Origin: an uncultured Rhodopila sp.
GTDB taxonomy: Bacteria; Pseudomonadota; Alphaproteobacteria; Acetobacterales; Acetobacteraceae
Length of the DNA: 39,270 bases
Reading direction: 5' to 3'
Assembly (NCBI RefSeq): GCF_903944925.1
Contig: NZ_CAJATU010000105.1
Location: 1-39,270 of the forward strand
Of this stretch, positions 32,994 to 39,270 are shown in pieces (position 1 is the stretch's first letter; every line of letters starts with the position of its first letter). The notes below the pieces were generated by a model. It did not search any database. It worked only from the letters and a program-made list of their open reading frames with translations, and was not told where the DNA came from. The translations under genes and the position numbers were made by a program.

Positions 32994-34130
32994 CTACTCC
33001 ACCTCGTCCGCCAGCTTCGCCAGATAATAAGCCGGGTCGCCGAACAGCCGCTCGATCACCATGCACCTCCGGAAATAATGCCCGACCGCGTATTCCTCGG
33101 TCATCCCAATCCCGCCATGCACCTGCACCGCGCTCTGCGAGACATACCGCCCGGCCTGGCCGACGCCGACCTTCGCCAGCGCGATATCGTGCGACCGCGC
33201 CGCATCGTCCGGGTTGTCGATCGACATGGTCGCCAGCATCGCCATGCTGCGCCCCTGCTCCTGAGCCATGAACATGTCCGCCAGCCGGTGTTGTACGACT
33301 TGATACGACCCGATGGGCTGGCCGAACTGCACCCGGGTCTTCGCATACTCCAAAGTCATTTCGTTCATTGCTTCCATCGCGCCGACTGTTTCGCCCGCGG
33401 TGGCCGCAATGCCAGCCTCGATCACCCGCCGGATCACCGGCAGGCCGCCGCCGATCTCGCCCAGCACATCGGCGTCCGACACCGCAACGTTCGACAGGGA
33501 AATGTCCGCCGCCCGCGTATCGTCGCGGCTGACATAGCCGCGCCGAGCCACCCCGGAAGCGCCGGCATCGACCAGAAACAGCGTGATCCCGTCTTCATCG
33601 TAACGTTCCCCGCCGGTGCGCGCGCTGACGACAATCTTGTCCGCGGCCTCGCCGTGCGAAACCACCGTCTTGGATCCGTCCAGCACCCAGCCGCCGCCGC
33701 TACGTTTCGCCGTCGTCACCACATCCGTCACGTCATACCGCGCTTGCCGCTCGCTGTGGGCGAATGCCAGCTTCAACCCGCCCTCGGCGATCGCCGGCAG
33801 GATCGCCTGCTTCTGCGCCGCCGAACCGGCCAGGTTCACCGCCGTACCGCCCAGCACCACGGTGGAAAAATACGGCTCCAGCACCAGCACGCGGCCGAAC
33901 GCCTGCATCACCAGCATGACCTCCTGCGCACCGCCGCCGAAACCGCCGTACTCCTCGGCAAACGGCAGCCCGAGCAGGCCGAGTTCGGCGAACTGCGCCC
34001 ACACCGCGGGAGAATACCCCTCCGGCAGCGCCATATGAGACTTCCGCCGGGTGAAATCGTAGCTGTCGCGCAGCAGGCGCGTCACGCTATCGACCAACAG
34101 CCTCTGGTCGTCGGACGGTTCGAAATCCAT
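32994..34130 (-). CDS. Acyl-CoA dehydrogenase, PimD-like small subunit
   Basis: The 378-residue flavoprotein belongs to the acyl-CoA dehydrogenase family. It shows LRDSYDFTRRKSHM, LGLPFAEEYGGFGGGAQE, LKLAFAHSERQARYD, YAKTRVQFGQPIGSYQVVQH, and VQVHGGIGMTEEYAVGHYF. The order and wording resemble the small subunit of pimeloyl-CoA dehydrogenase (PimD). Its ATG overlaps the stop of the larger acyl-CoA dehydrogenase gene by one base, and the two probably form a heteromer. A role in dicarboxylic or long-chain acyl-CoA oxidation is likely; steroid-side-chain-type substrates are an alternative. Confidence 0.87.
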   Translation of the reverse strand: MDFEPSDDQRLLVDSVTRLLRDSYDFTRRKSHMALPEGYSPAVWAQFAELGLLGLPFAEEYGGFGGGAQEVMLVMQAFGRVLVLEPYFSTVVLGGTAVNLAGSAAQKQAILPAIAEGGLKLAFAHSERQARYDVTDVVTTAKRSGGGWVLDGSKTVVSHGEAADKIVVSARTGGERYDEDGITLFLVDAGASGVARRGYVSRDDTRAADISLSNVAVSDADVLGEIGGGLPVIRRVIEAGIAATAGETVGAMEAMNEMTLEYAKTRVQFGQPIGSYQVVQHRLADMFMAQEQGRSMAMLATMSIDNPDDAARSHDIALAKVGVGQAGRYVSQSAVQVHGGIGMTEEYAVGHYFRRCMVIERLFGDPAYYLAKLADEVE

Positions 34131-35335
34131 TACAACCCCAACACGGCTTTGCTCAGAATGTTCTTCTGGATCTCATTGGTGCCGCCATATATCGAGGCGG
34201 CACGCAGCATCAGATAGCTGGCGGTGCCGGCGCTGCCCGCCTCCATCAGCTCATCCGGTTCGTTCATCGCCGCCAGTTCCTGCGCCCAAATCGGCGTCGC
34301 CAGCGGCCCGGCGACATCGACCGCGAGTTCGGTTGCTGCTTGCAACAACTCCGTCCCCTTCACCTTCAGGACCGACGACAGCGGATCCGCTCGCCCGGCG
34401 CCCTTCGCCTTGTCGTAGGCCGAAACGACACGATACTGCGTGATCTCCAACGCCTTCGTATCCACCTGCAACTGCGCCACCCGCCGGCGGAACGTGTCGT
34501 CGCGGATCAGCGGGGCGCCGTTGAAATTCACCTCCCGCGCCATCGCCACGGCGGCCTGCACCCGTTCACGCGACTTGCCGAGCCGGGCGATGCCGGTGCG
34601 TTCGTTGCCCAGCAGGTATTTTGCCACGTCCCAGCCCTTGTTCTCGGCATGCACGCGCATCGACACCGGCACGCGCACATCGTCGAAGAACACCTCGTTC
34701 AAATGGTGGCTGCCATCGATCGAAATAATCGGCCGCACCGTGATCCCGGGAGTCTTCATATCGACCAGCAGAAATGAAATCCCTTCCTGCCGCTTGCGCG
34801 CGTTCGGATCGGTGCGCACAAGGACAAAGCACCAGTCGGCGTTGTGCGCGGTGGAGGTCCAGATCTTCTGCCCGTTGACCACGTAATGATCGCCCTCCGG
34901 CCGAGCCGACGTCTTCAGCGACGCCAAGTCCGATCCGGCCCCCGGCTCGGAAAATCCCTGGCACCACCAGTCATCCAGGTTCGCCGCCCGCGGCAGGAAG
35001 CGCTGCTTCTGCTCATCCGTGCCGAACTGGATCAGCACCGGGCCGATCATCGTGATGTTGAACGACAGCAATTCGGGGGCAGGGGCCATCAAATTCTCTT
35101 CCAGGAAGATCATCCGCTGGATCGCGCTCCACCCGGGCCCGCCCCATTCCTTCGGCCACGACAACGCCGCCCAACCCTTGGCATTCAGGATTCGCTGCCA
35201 GCGGATCGTGTCCTCCCTGCGCGGCGGATGCCCGAGCTTCATGCGGTCGCGCGTGTCGGCGGGCAGGTTGTCGCGGATAAAGCCACGCACCTCCTCGCGG
35301 AAGGCACGCTCTTCCGGGGTGAAGCGAAGATCCAT
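34130..35335 (-). CDS. Acyl-CoA dehydrogenase, PimC-like large subunit
   Basis: The 401-residue flavoprotein shows the family core: WGGPGWSAIQRMIFLEENLM, CQGFSEPGAGSDLASLKT, VNGQKIWTSTAHNADWCFVL, FFDDVRVPVSMRVHAENKGW and the C-terminal YGGTNEIQKNILSKAVLGL. It resembles the large subunit of pimeloyl-CoA dehydrogenase (PimC). Coupled to the small-subunit gene, it opens the unit. The ATG at 35335 begins MDLRFTPEERAFREEVRGFI, the family start. No CoA ligase or thiolase genes are adjacent in the window; instead two decayed genes lie upstream. Confidence 0.9.
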   Translation of the reverse strand: MDLRFTPEERAFREEVRGFIRDNLPADTRDRMKLGHPPRREDTIRWQRILNAKGWAALSWPKEWGGPGWSAIQRMIFLEENLMAPAPELLSFNITMIGPVLIQFGTDEQKQRFLPRAANLDDWWCQGFSEPGAGSDLASLKTSARPEGDHYVVNGQKIWTSTAHNADWCFVLVRTDPNARKRQEGISFLLVDMKTPGITVRPIISIDGSHHLNEVFFDDVRVPVSMRVHAENKGWDVAKYLLGNERTGIARLGKSRERVQAAVAMAREVNFNGAPLIRDDTFRRRVAQLQVDTKALEITQYRVVSAYDKAKGAGRADPLSSVLKVKGTELLQAATELAVDVAGPLATPIWAQELAAMNEPDELMEAGSAGTASYLMLRAASIYGGTNEIQKNILSKAVLGL

Positions 35336-35359
35336 TGAATGTCTCCTCCTACTCGCCGG

Positions 35360-35830
35360 TAAAGTCTATGCGGCACCGGAAGCCCGTGCAATCGGGACCG
35401 AGACGCCGCCAAAAGTACCCGGGCCGCGAACGCTTCGATCGCCGGCCGCCGGGGATGATCAGCGAGGAACACCAGATAGAACCCGTATCCCGGCAGCGAT
35501 GGGGGATGCGCCTTCACCAGCGCTCCGCAGTCCAGCTCGCGGCTCACCACGACATCGCTGCAAATCGCAATGCCCTGGCCGGCGCCGACCGTGTCGATCG
35601 CGTGCAGTTCCTCGCGAAAACTGAGATCGCAACCTCGGCCACAGTCATCAAGGCCGGGATCGACCGAGCGTGCGGTCGCCAGCCACTGCCGCCATGTCGG
35701 CGCCTCGGGGTCCCTGGTCATCCAATCGAAATGAATGAGCGGATAACCAAGCCCATCGGCCGCGCGGTCGATGCGCCGTCCGCCGGCCGAGAGCAGCGCC
35801 GGAGAGCGTGTTGCACGGCCGGGACGGAAT
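35360..35830 (-). pseudogene. Remnant of a LysR/GcvA-type regulator gene
   Basis: The minus frame reads YPLIHFDWMTRDPEAPTWRQ, then GRGCDLSFREELHAIDTVGA, GQGIAICSDVVVSRELDCGA and HPPSLPGYGFYLVFLADHPR. This is the effector-binding half of a GcvA-like LysR regulator. The N-terminal helix-turn-helix is absent and the normal end is lost; the frame runs on into the acyl-CoA dehydrogenase gene. I read it as a pseudogene truncated at both ends. It may once have controlled the dehydrogenase pair or the FAD oxidase fragment beside it. Confidence 0.6.
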
Positions 35831-35862
35831 TTCCCGTCCGCCGCAAGCAGCCCACCGGAGCC

Positions 35863-36062
35863 ATGATGGACACTCACCGGCACAGCAGCAGTATCGAACG
35901 GTTCCGAAGCAGAATCCGTGGCGTCGTGGTACTGCCGGGGGATGACGAATACGATGCCGCGCGCCGCGTCTGGAATGGCATGATCGACAAGAAACCGGCG
36001 ATGATCGCGTATTGCACATGCTCCAGCGACGTCATGGAGGCCATCGGGTTTGCCGGCGTTTC
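35863..36062 (+). pseudogene. N-terminal fragment of an FAD-linked oxidase gene
   Basis: From ATG codons at 35863/35866 the frame reads IERFRSRIRGVVVLPGDDEY, then DAARRVWNGMIDKKPAMIAY and CSSDVMEAIGFA. This is the opening of the berberine-bridge-type FAD-binding oxidoreductases. Similarity ends near 36050, where the nucleotide-binding GGGH segment should follow, and the frame stops at 36189 in unrelated sequence. It is a 5' remnant, divergent from the LysR remnant. Confidence 0.6.
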
Positions 36063-36176
36063 GATCGGGAATCCTGAGTCATCCGGTGGCAGTGTATCGC
36101 CTTTCTTCCCGGCCCCGGTGCTGTTAGAGAACCGGACCGTATCCTGCGTCGCCGCCGTCTACTGCACGAGGTCAGC

Positions 36177-37178
36177 ATGGACCCCCTGAGCGCGGAGGCA
36201 TTCATCCGCGATTTGTATACCGGGATTCTCAACCGGGTCCCCGAGCAGCAGGAGCTGTCTCACTGGATCTCCGTCGTTACGGGCGGTGAACCTCTCGCCG
36301 CGGTGGTCAGCAAGTTCGTCAATTGCGATGAGAACCGTGAGAAACAACGGATTCCCGCGGCCTTTCCGGCCGGGCACTACTACTCCCCGGTGGTGGATCC
36401 CGACATCGCCCGCCCTTATGTGGCGCGGAACCGCAACCTGCCGCCCGGGGCGCTGTCCGGCATCGATGTCGATCCCGCCCCGATGCTCGGGTTTTGGCGG
36501 CGCAACCGGGCAGCCATGGTTGCAGCGCCGTTCGGGTCGGGAGGCGGCCGCTACAGCTATATCAACGATTATCCGCCGATGGACGCTACAGTGCTCTATG
36601 CAATGATCTGCGAGATCAAGCCGCGGCGCATCATCGAGATCGGCTGCGGCCACAGCACGCTATGCATGCTGGACGCCGCGGATCGCGCCGGCCTGGCGGA
36701 TCTCGAGCTCACCTGCATCGACCCTGATTCGAAACGCCTTCTCAATCTGCTGCGGCCCGGCGACGTGTCTCGCATCAATCTCATGCACCTGCCGGTCCAG
36801 GACGTGTCCCTGGATCTGTTTGCGTCACTGAGCGCCGGAGATATCCTGTTCATCGACTCGGCCCATGTGCTGAAGACCGGGTCCGACGTGCACTTCGAGC
36901 TTTTCGAGATCCTGCCCGCCCTGCCTGCCGGGGTGTTCATCCACTTCCACGACGTTGTCTACCCGTTCGAGTATCCCGACGGCTTCATTTTCGAGCGCGG
37001 CTATTCCTGGAACGAAGCCTACGCGTTGCGGGCATTCCTGATGTATAATGAGCGGTTCAGGATCATATTCTGGGGCAGCCTGTTCGCGCACGTGTATCCG
37101 TACGAGGTCGGCAGCGTGTCGCCGGAGTTTCTGCTGAACACGGGCGGCAGCATCTGGATTCGCAAGGGGTCGCCTTAA
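36177..37178 (+). CDS. DUF4214 - class I SAM methyltransferase fusion protein
   Basis: The 333-residue protein starts with a DUF4214-like helical segment (residues 5-55: AEAFIRDLYTGILNRVPEQQ, ELSHWISVVTGG, VVSKFVNCDEN). It continues with a class I methyltransferase-like domain: RRIIEIGCGHSTLCMLDAA is the SAM-binding loop, then LTCIDPDSKRLL, and GDILFIDSAHVLKTGSDVHF resembles the Asp/His site of the CmcI/Methyltransf_24 group. DUF4214 domains occur in surface-glycan and S-layer proteins, so action on a polysaccharide is plausible. A perfect stem-loop follows its stop. Confidence 0.83.
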   Translation: MDPLSAEAFIRDLYTGILNRVPEQQELSHWISVVTGGEPLAAVVSKFVNCDENREKQRIPAAFPAGHYYSPVVDPDIARPYVARNRNLPPGALSGIDVDPAPMLGFWRRNRAAMVAAPFGSGGGRYSYINDYPPMDATVLYAMICEIKPRRIIEIGCGHSTLCMLDAADRAGLADLELTCIDPDSKRLLNLLRPGDVSRINLMHLPVQDVSLDLFASLSAGDILFIDSAHVLKTGSDVHFELFEILPALPAGVFIHFHDVVYPFEYPDGFIFERGYSWNEAYALRAFLMYNERFRIIFWGSLFAHVYPYEVGSVSPEFLLNTGGSIWIRKGSP

Positions 37179-37183
37179 GCGGT

Positions 37184-37220
37184 CATGATTGCCCGTCCTT
37201 GGTAAGGGCGGGCAATCATG
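37184..37220 (+). terminator. Strong stem-loop after the methyltransferase gene
   Basis: CATGATTGCCCG (37184-37195) pairs perfectly with CGGGCAATCATG (37209-37220), with three further pairs inside and a TTGGTAA loop. It begins 6 bp after the stop codon. No T tract follows, so termination may need other factors. It also marks the left border of the integrase region. Confidence 0.5.
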
Positions 37221-37269
37221 CTGACTGGCTCGGGCGGTATGAGCCATAAAACCGGCCATTTCTGCGGCC

Positions 37270-37341
37270 TTGGTCCAAGCTTGGTCCAAATTCCTTGCGA
37301 ATATGTGCGGATATGTGTAGCCGTGTGCGCCGTTGGTCCAA
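37270..37341. repeat. Three copies of the palindrome TTGGTCCAA before the integrase
   Basis: TTGGTCCAA occurs at 37270-37278, 37281-37289 and 37333-37341. Two ATATGTG copies lie between the second and third. The last copy ends 12 bp before the integrase ATG and next to its GGAGG. Such repeats can be arm-type sites for the recombinase or an operator for its gene. The use is inferred. Confidence 0.5.
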
Positions 37342-37353
37342 TGGAGGGCGGCA

Positions 37354-38355
37354 ATGGCGACGATCACAAAACGAGGTTCGGCTTGGCGGGTGCGGGTGCG
37401 CCGTCGTGGGCAGACCATAACCAAGACGTGTGATACCGAGGCCGAAGCCAAGGCATGGGCCGAAGCCGAGGAAACCCGCCTCGTTGCCGGTGCCACTGCC
37501 GCGCAAATCCGCAAGATGCCGTCCAGCCTCTCGGTAACGGAGCTATTCGACCGCTACGGCAGAGAGGTAAGCCCGGAAAAGGGCGGATGGCGGTTTGAGG
37601 TCAACGCCCTTCGCAAGCTTGGCCCGCACTTCCCTATGGCAGCGATTGAGGTTGACGGGGCTACCGTTGCCGAGTGGCGAGACAGGCGGCTTAAGCAGGT
37701 ATCCGCCGCATCGGTGAACCGGGAGCTTGCGCTAATCGGGAGCGTGTTTACACGCGCGATCAAGGAATGGCGTCTGCCTATCGCTGCCAATCCGGTTCAC
37801 AGCGTTATGCGGCCCAAGCAGCCACGGGCAAGAACGCGCCGGGTGTCCGATGCGGAGCGCGCAACCGTTATCAAGTTTCTCGCGTGGGACGGCAAGGCCG
37901 CGCCAAAGGACAAGCGGCAGTGGATTGCTTGGAGTTTTTGCCTGGCTTTGGAAACCATGATGAGGCAAGGCGAAATCTTGCGATTAACGTGGGAACATAT
38001 CCACCTAGACCGCAAGTTCTGCCATTTGCCCAAGACGAAGAACGGACACCCGCGCAACGTGCCCCTGTCGTCTGCCGCTATCGCGCTATTCGCGTTGCTG
38101 AAACCCGGCAACGGTGAAGCCCGCGTTGTGCCGGTGGATGCCGGGACGTTCGGCGCGTATTTCCGCGAAGCCTTGAAGGATGCGGAGATAACGGACCTGC
38201 ATTTTCACGACACCCGCCGCGAAGCCTTAACCCGTGCTGCCACGAAACTGTCTAACGTTGCCGAATTGGCCCGCGCATCGGGACACCGCGAGCTACGATC
38301 ACTTATGATCTATTACGAACCCGATGCAACGGACCTTGCGGAGAAGTTGGGGTAG
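37354..38355 (+). CDS. Tyrosine recombinase/integrase
   Basis: The 333-residue site-specific recombinase has an N-terminal arm-binding part (TITKRGSAWRVRVRRRGQT), a core-binding helical domain (60-150) and a catalytic domain with the full set R204 (MMRQGEILRLTW), K227, H285 and R288 (FHDTRR), H311 (ASGHRELRS) and Y320 or Y321. It should integrate and excise a genomic island, most likely extending to the right. GGAGG lies before the ATG at 37354. It is slightly less GC-rich than core genes. No tRNA gene lies next to it, so the attachment site is not evident. Confidence 0.92.
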   Translation: MATITKRGSAWRVRVRRRGQTITKTCDTEAEAKAWAEAEETRLVAGATAAQIRKMPSSLSVTELFDRYGREVSPEKGGWRFEVNALRKLGPHFPMAAIEVDGATVAEWRDRRLKQVSAASVNRELALIGSVFTRAIKEWRLPIAANPVHSVMRPKQPRARTRRVSDAERATVIKFLAWDGKAAPKDKRQWIAWSFCLALETMMRQGEILRLTWEHIHLDRKFCHLPKTKNGHPRNVPLSSAAIALFALLKPGNGEARVVPVDAGTFGAYFREALKDAEITDLHFHDTRREALTRAATKLSNVAELARASGHRELRSLMIYYEPDATDLAEKLG

Positions 38356-38577
38356 TTACTGGCGCGGCCGTCCGCCCCGGCGCTTGGGTTGGCCGCTGTG
38401 CTGGACGGCCCAAGCCTGAGCCACGGACGGAACCCACCTAGGCGCGGGTATCGCCGCCACGCGGGGCGGCAGACGGTCCTTGTCGCGGCTGGCGAGGCTT
38501 ACGATGGTTCGCGGGCTTAAGCCCATGAACGCCCCGAGTTCAACAGGCGTCCAAAGGGGTTCGATTGGCGCGTTCAT
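38356..38577 (-). CDS. AlpA/excisionase-like HTH protein
   Basis: The 73-residue protein contains a MerR-like helix-turn-helix: LWTPVELGAFMGLSPRTIVS, then RDKDRLPPRVAAIPAPRWVP, ending in a basic tail (PKRRGGRPRQ). Such small proteins serve as excisionases or as AlpA-type activators in integrative elements. Its stop lies against the integrase stop (convergent). The ATG at 38577 is the best start; the open frame to 38646 has no family likeness. Confidence 0.72.
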   Translation of the reverse strand: MNAPIEPLWTPVELGAFMGLSPRTIVSLASRDKDRLPPRVAAIPAPRWVPSVAQAWAVQHSGQPKRRGGRPRQ

Positions 38578-38755
38578 GTGCGATCTGATGGCCTCCAACT
38601 TGGTAGGCTCCGCATAATGCACACAGAAAAATCCGTGCCAACACAATAATACCTATGCATTCAACAGAATATCTGTGCTTGGCGCGAAGCATGGATATCG
38701 CTACACAATGAATACGCCAAGTTGGCGCTAGGTCGTTTACACGAAAGGAACTGCC

Positions 38756-38998
38756 ATGGATCAAGTCTTAATCACTCTTTGCCGCGCATGGATATCGCGC
38801 TGGAACCACTTCTCAGACAACGTTGACCTTCCGGCCGGTCTGGCAAAGGAACTACGCGCCAATCTGGTGACGATAACTCAAACCCGAGCCGTCACGCTCG
38901 CAGGGGTTAAGGCTAAGGTCAAGGTGTTCCGCTGCTTAGACCTTAACCACGACAAGCTTTCTGAAAGCATAGTGCTAGACATCGAAGGGTTGTCTTAA
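38756..38998 (+). CDS. Small hypothetical protein of the integrative element
   Basis: The 80-residue product starts at an ATG with AAAGGA at ideal spacing. The sequence (LCRAWISRWNHFSDNVDLPA, VTLAGVKAKVKVFRCLDLNH) has no motif that I recognise, no membrane segment and no signal peptide. Codon use is less GC-biased than in core genes, as for the neighbouring element genes. It is divergent from the HTH gene. Confidence 0.55.
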   Translation: MDQVLITLCRAWISRWNHFSDNVDLPAGLAKELRANLVTITQTRAVTLAGVKAKVKVFRCLDLNHDKLSESIVLDIEGLS

Positions 38999-39070
38999 GC
39001 ATTATCTGTGCCAAGACAGTGCGTTTACACGGGCTATACAGTAACGAGGCGGTGAAACCCATAAATCGAT

Positions 39071-39099
39071 TTGACAAACGCCCCAGAATATTGTAGTGT
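39071..39099 (+). promoter_or_regulatory. Promoter of a short terminated transcript
   Basis: A perfect TTGACA... start (TTGACA, 39071-39076) is followed by a 17-bp spacer and TAGTGT (39094-39099). A transcript would start near 39106, at or just before the ATG at 39107, and would meet a terminator within about 65 nt. Confidence 0.5.
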
Positions 39100-39106
39100 A
39101 TGCCCC

Positions 39107-39135
39107 ATGATCGAGAAGCGCCATGCGGAAACGTA
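39107..39135 (+). other. Nine-codon mini-ORF before a terminator
   Basis: ATG at 39107 opens MIEKRHAET and a TAA at about 39134. It lies between the promoter at 39071 and the stem-loop at 39144. It could be a leader peptide of an attenuator, or chance within a small RNA. Confidence 0.3.
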
Positions 39136-39138
39136 ACA

Positions 39139-39179
39139 GGGGCAAAAAAGTGGGCCAGCCCACATTTTTCGCTTGCCCC
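39139..39179. terminator. Bidirectional intrinsic terminator
   Basis: GTGGGC (39050s: 39150-39155) pairs with GCCCAC (39158-39163) and is flanked by an A run on the left and ATTTTT on the right. The outer GGGGCA/TGCCCC arms (39139-39144, 39174-39179) can extend the stem. This has all parts of a rho-independent terminator in both directions. Confidence 0.7.
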
Positions 39180-39208
39180 GGCTCGAATCGGTCAGATTCT
39201 GTGCGGAT

Positions 39209-39270
39209 GTGCCGCCGCCGCCCGCCCTCTCCGATCTGAGCCGTGCAGAGCTTGAGGCTCTGCTGGTCGA
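39209..39270 (+). CDS. Start of a possible IS66-type transposase (partial)
   Basis: A GTG at 39209 opens VPPPPALSDLSRAELEALLV, which runs off the window. This resembles the first residues of IS66-family transposases, which begin with a proline-rich stretch and a helix before a coiled coil. Only 20 codons are visible, so the call is tentative. No inverted terminal repeat could be defined. Confidence 0.4.
   Translation, partial: MPPPPALSDLSRAELEALLV

Noticed and set aside
38689..38798. 13-bp repeat GCATGGATATCGC at 38689-38701 and 38786-38798
   Set aside because: The second copy is inside the coding part of the small gene and no further structure links the two; chance is plausible.
1..39270. 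CRISPR array or tandem direct repeats
   Set aside because: No series of regularly spaced repeats was seen anywhere in the window.

Overview
The window is strongly GC-rich chromosomal DNA of an alphaproteobacterium. The best fit is a Rhodospirillales/Acetobacteraceae-type heterotroph. This rests on a one-piece indolepyruvate ferredoxin oxidoreductase, a malic enzyme with a phosphotransacetylase-like tail, the GalU and phosphomannomutase pair, a NodT-type efflux operon, and CowN, which points to a nitrogen fixer. I cannot name a species from sequence alone.

Layout. 1-1310 and 6350-9060 are accessory DNA: an UPF0175 antitoxin whose toxin is broken off, two unknown coupled genes, a HigBA toxin-antitoxin pair abutting a truncated DUF433 gene, and an AT-richer Schlafen/AlbA_2-type ATP-binding protein under a perfect 14-bp inverted repeat. 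Between them lie an Lrp/AsnC regulator and the divergent indolepyruvate oxidoreductase. 9173-17716 is core metabolism: HAD hydrolase, alanine dehydrogenase, an interrupted tRNA gene, YbaK-type deacylase, malic enzyme, J-domain membrane protein, GalU and phosphomannomutase/phosphoglucomutase. 17864-22402 is a three-gene EmrA-EmrB-NodT efflux operon. 22485-31214 holds a cupin, a B12/radical SAM protein, an alpha/beta hydrolase, a DUF3237 and 3-hydroxyisobutyrate dehydrogenase pair, a RuBisCO-like protein coupled to a YjbQ protein, CowN, a HAD phosphatase and an inositol-monophosphatase-type enzyme. 31222-32984 is a second toxin-antitoxin cluster: HEPN/MNT, a frameshifted antitoxin, and MazEF. 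32994-35335 is a PimC/PimD-like acyl-CoA dehydrogenase pair, followed by two decayed genes, a DUF4214-methyltransferase, and the edge of an integrative element (tyrosine recombinase, HTH protein, small unknown gene, start of a possible transposase).

The most striking feature is at 11535-11834. It is a complete tRNA-Leu gene, with every stem perfect when the exons are joined, split in the anticodon between C34 and A35 by a compact group I intron of about 213 nt. Joining the exons gives anticodon CAA, so the 5' splice site would carry a C-G pair instead of the near-universal U-G pair. Other points worth following are the RuBisCO-like protein that keeps the K-x-D-E metal site and overlaps a YjbQ gene, three promoter/start-codon arrangements that predict leaderless mRNAs in mobile or toxin-antitoxin DNA, a large palindromic repeat inside the NodT reading frame, and a promoter/mini-ORF/terminator unit of about 65 nt near the right end.

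All assignments come from reading the sequence and from memory of protein families. No database search or folding program was run.
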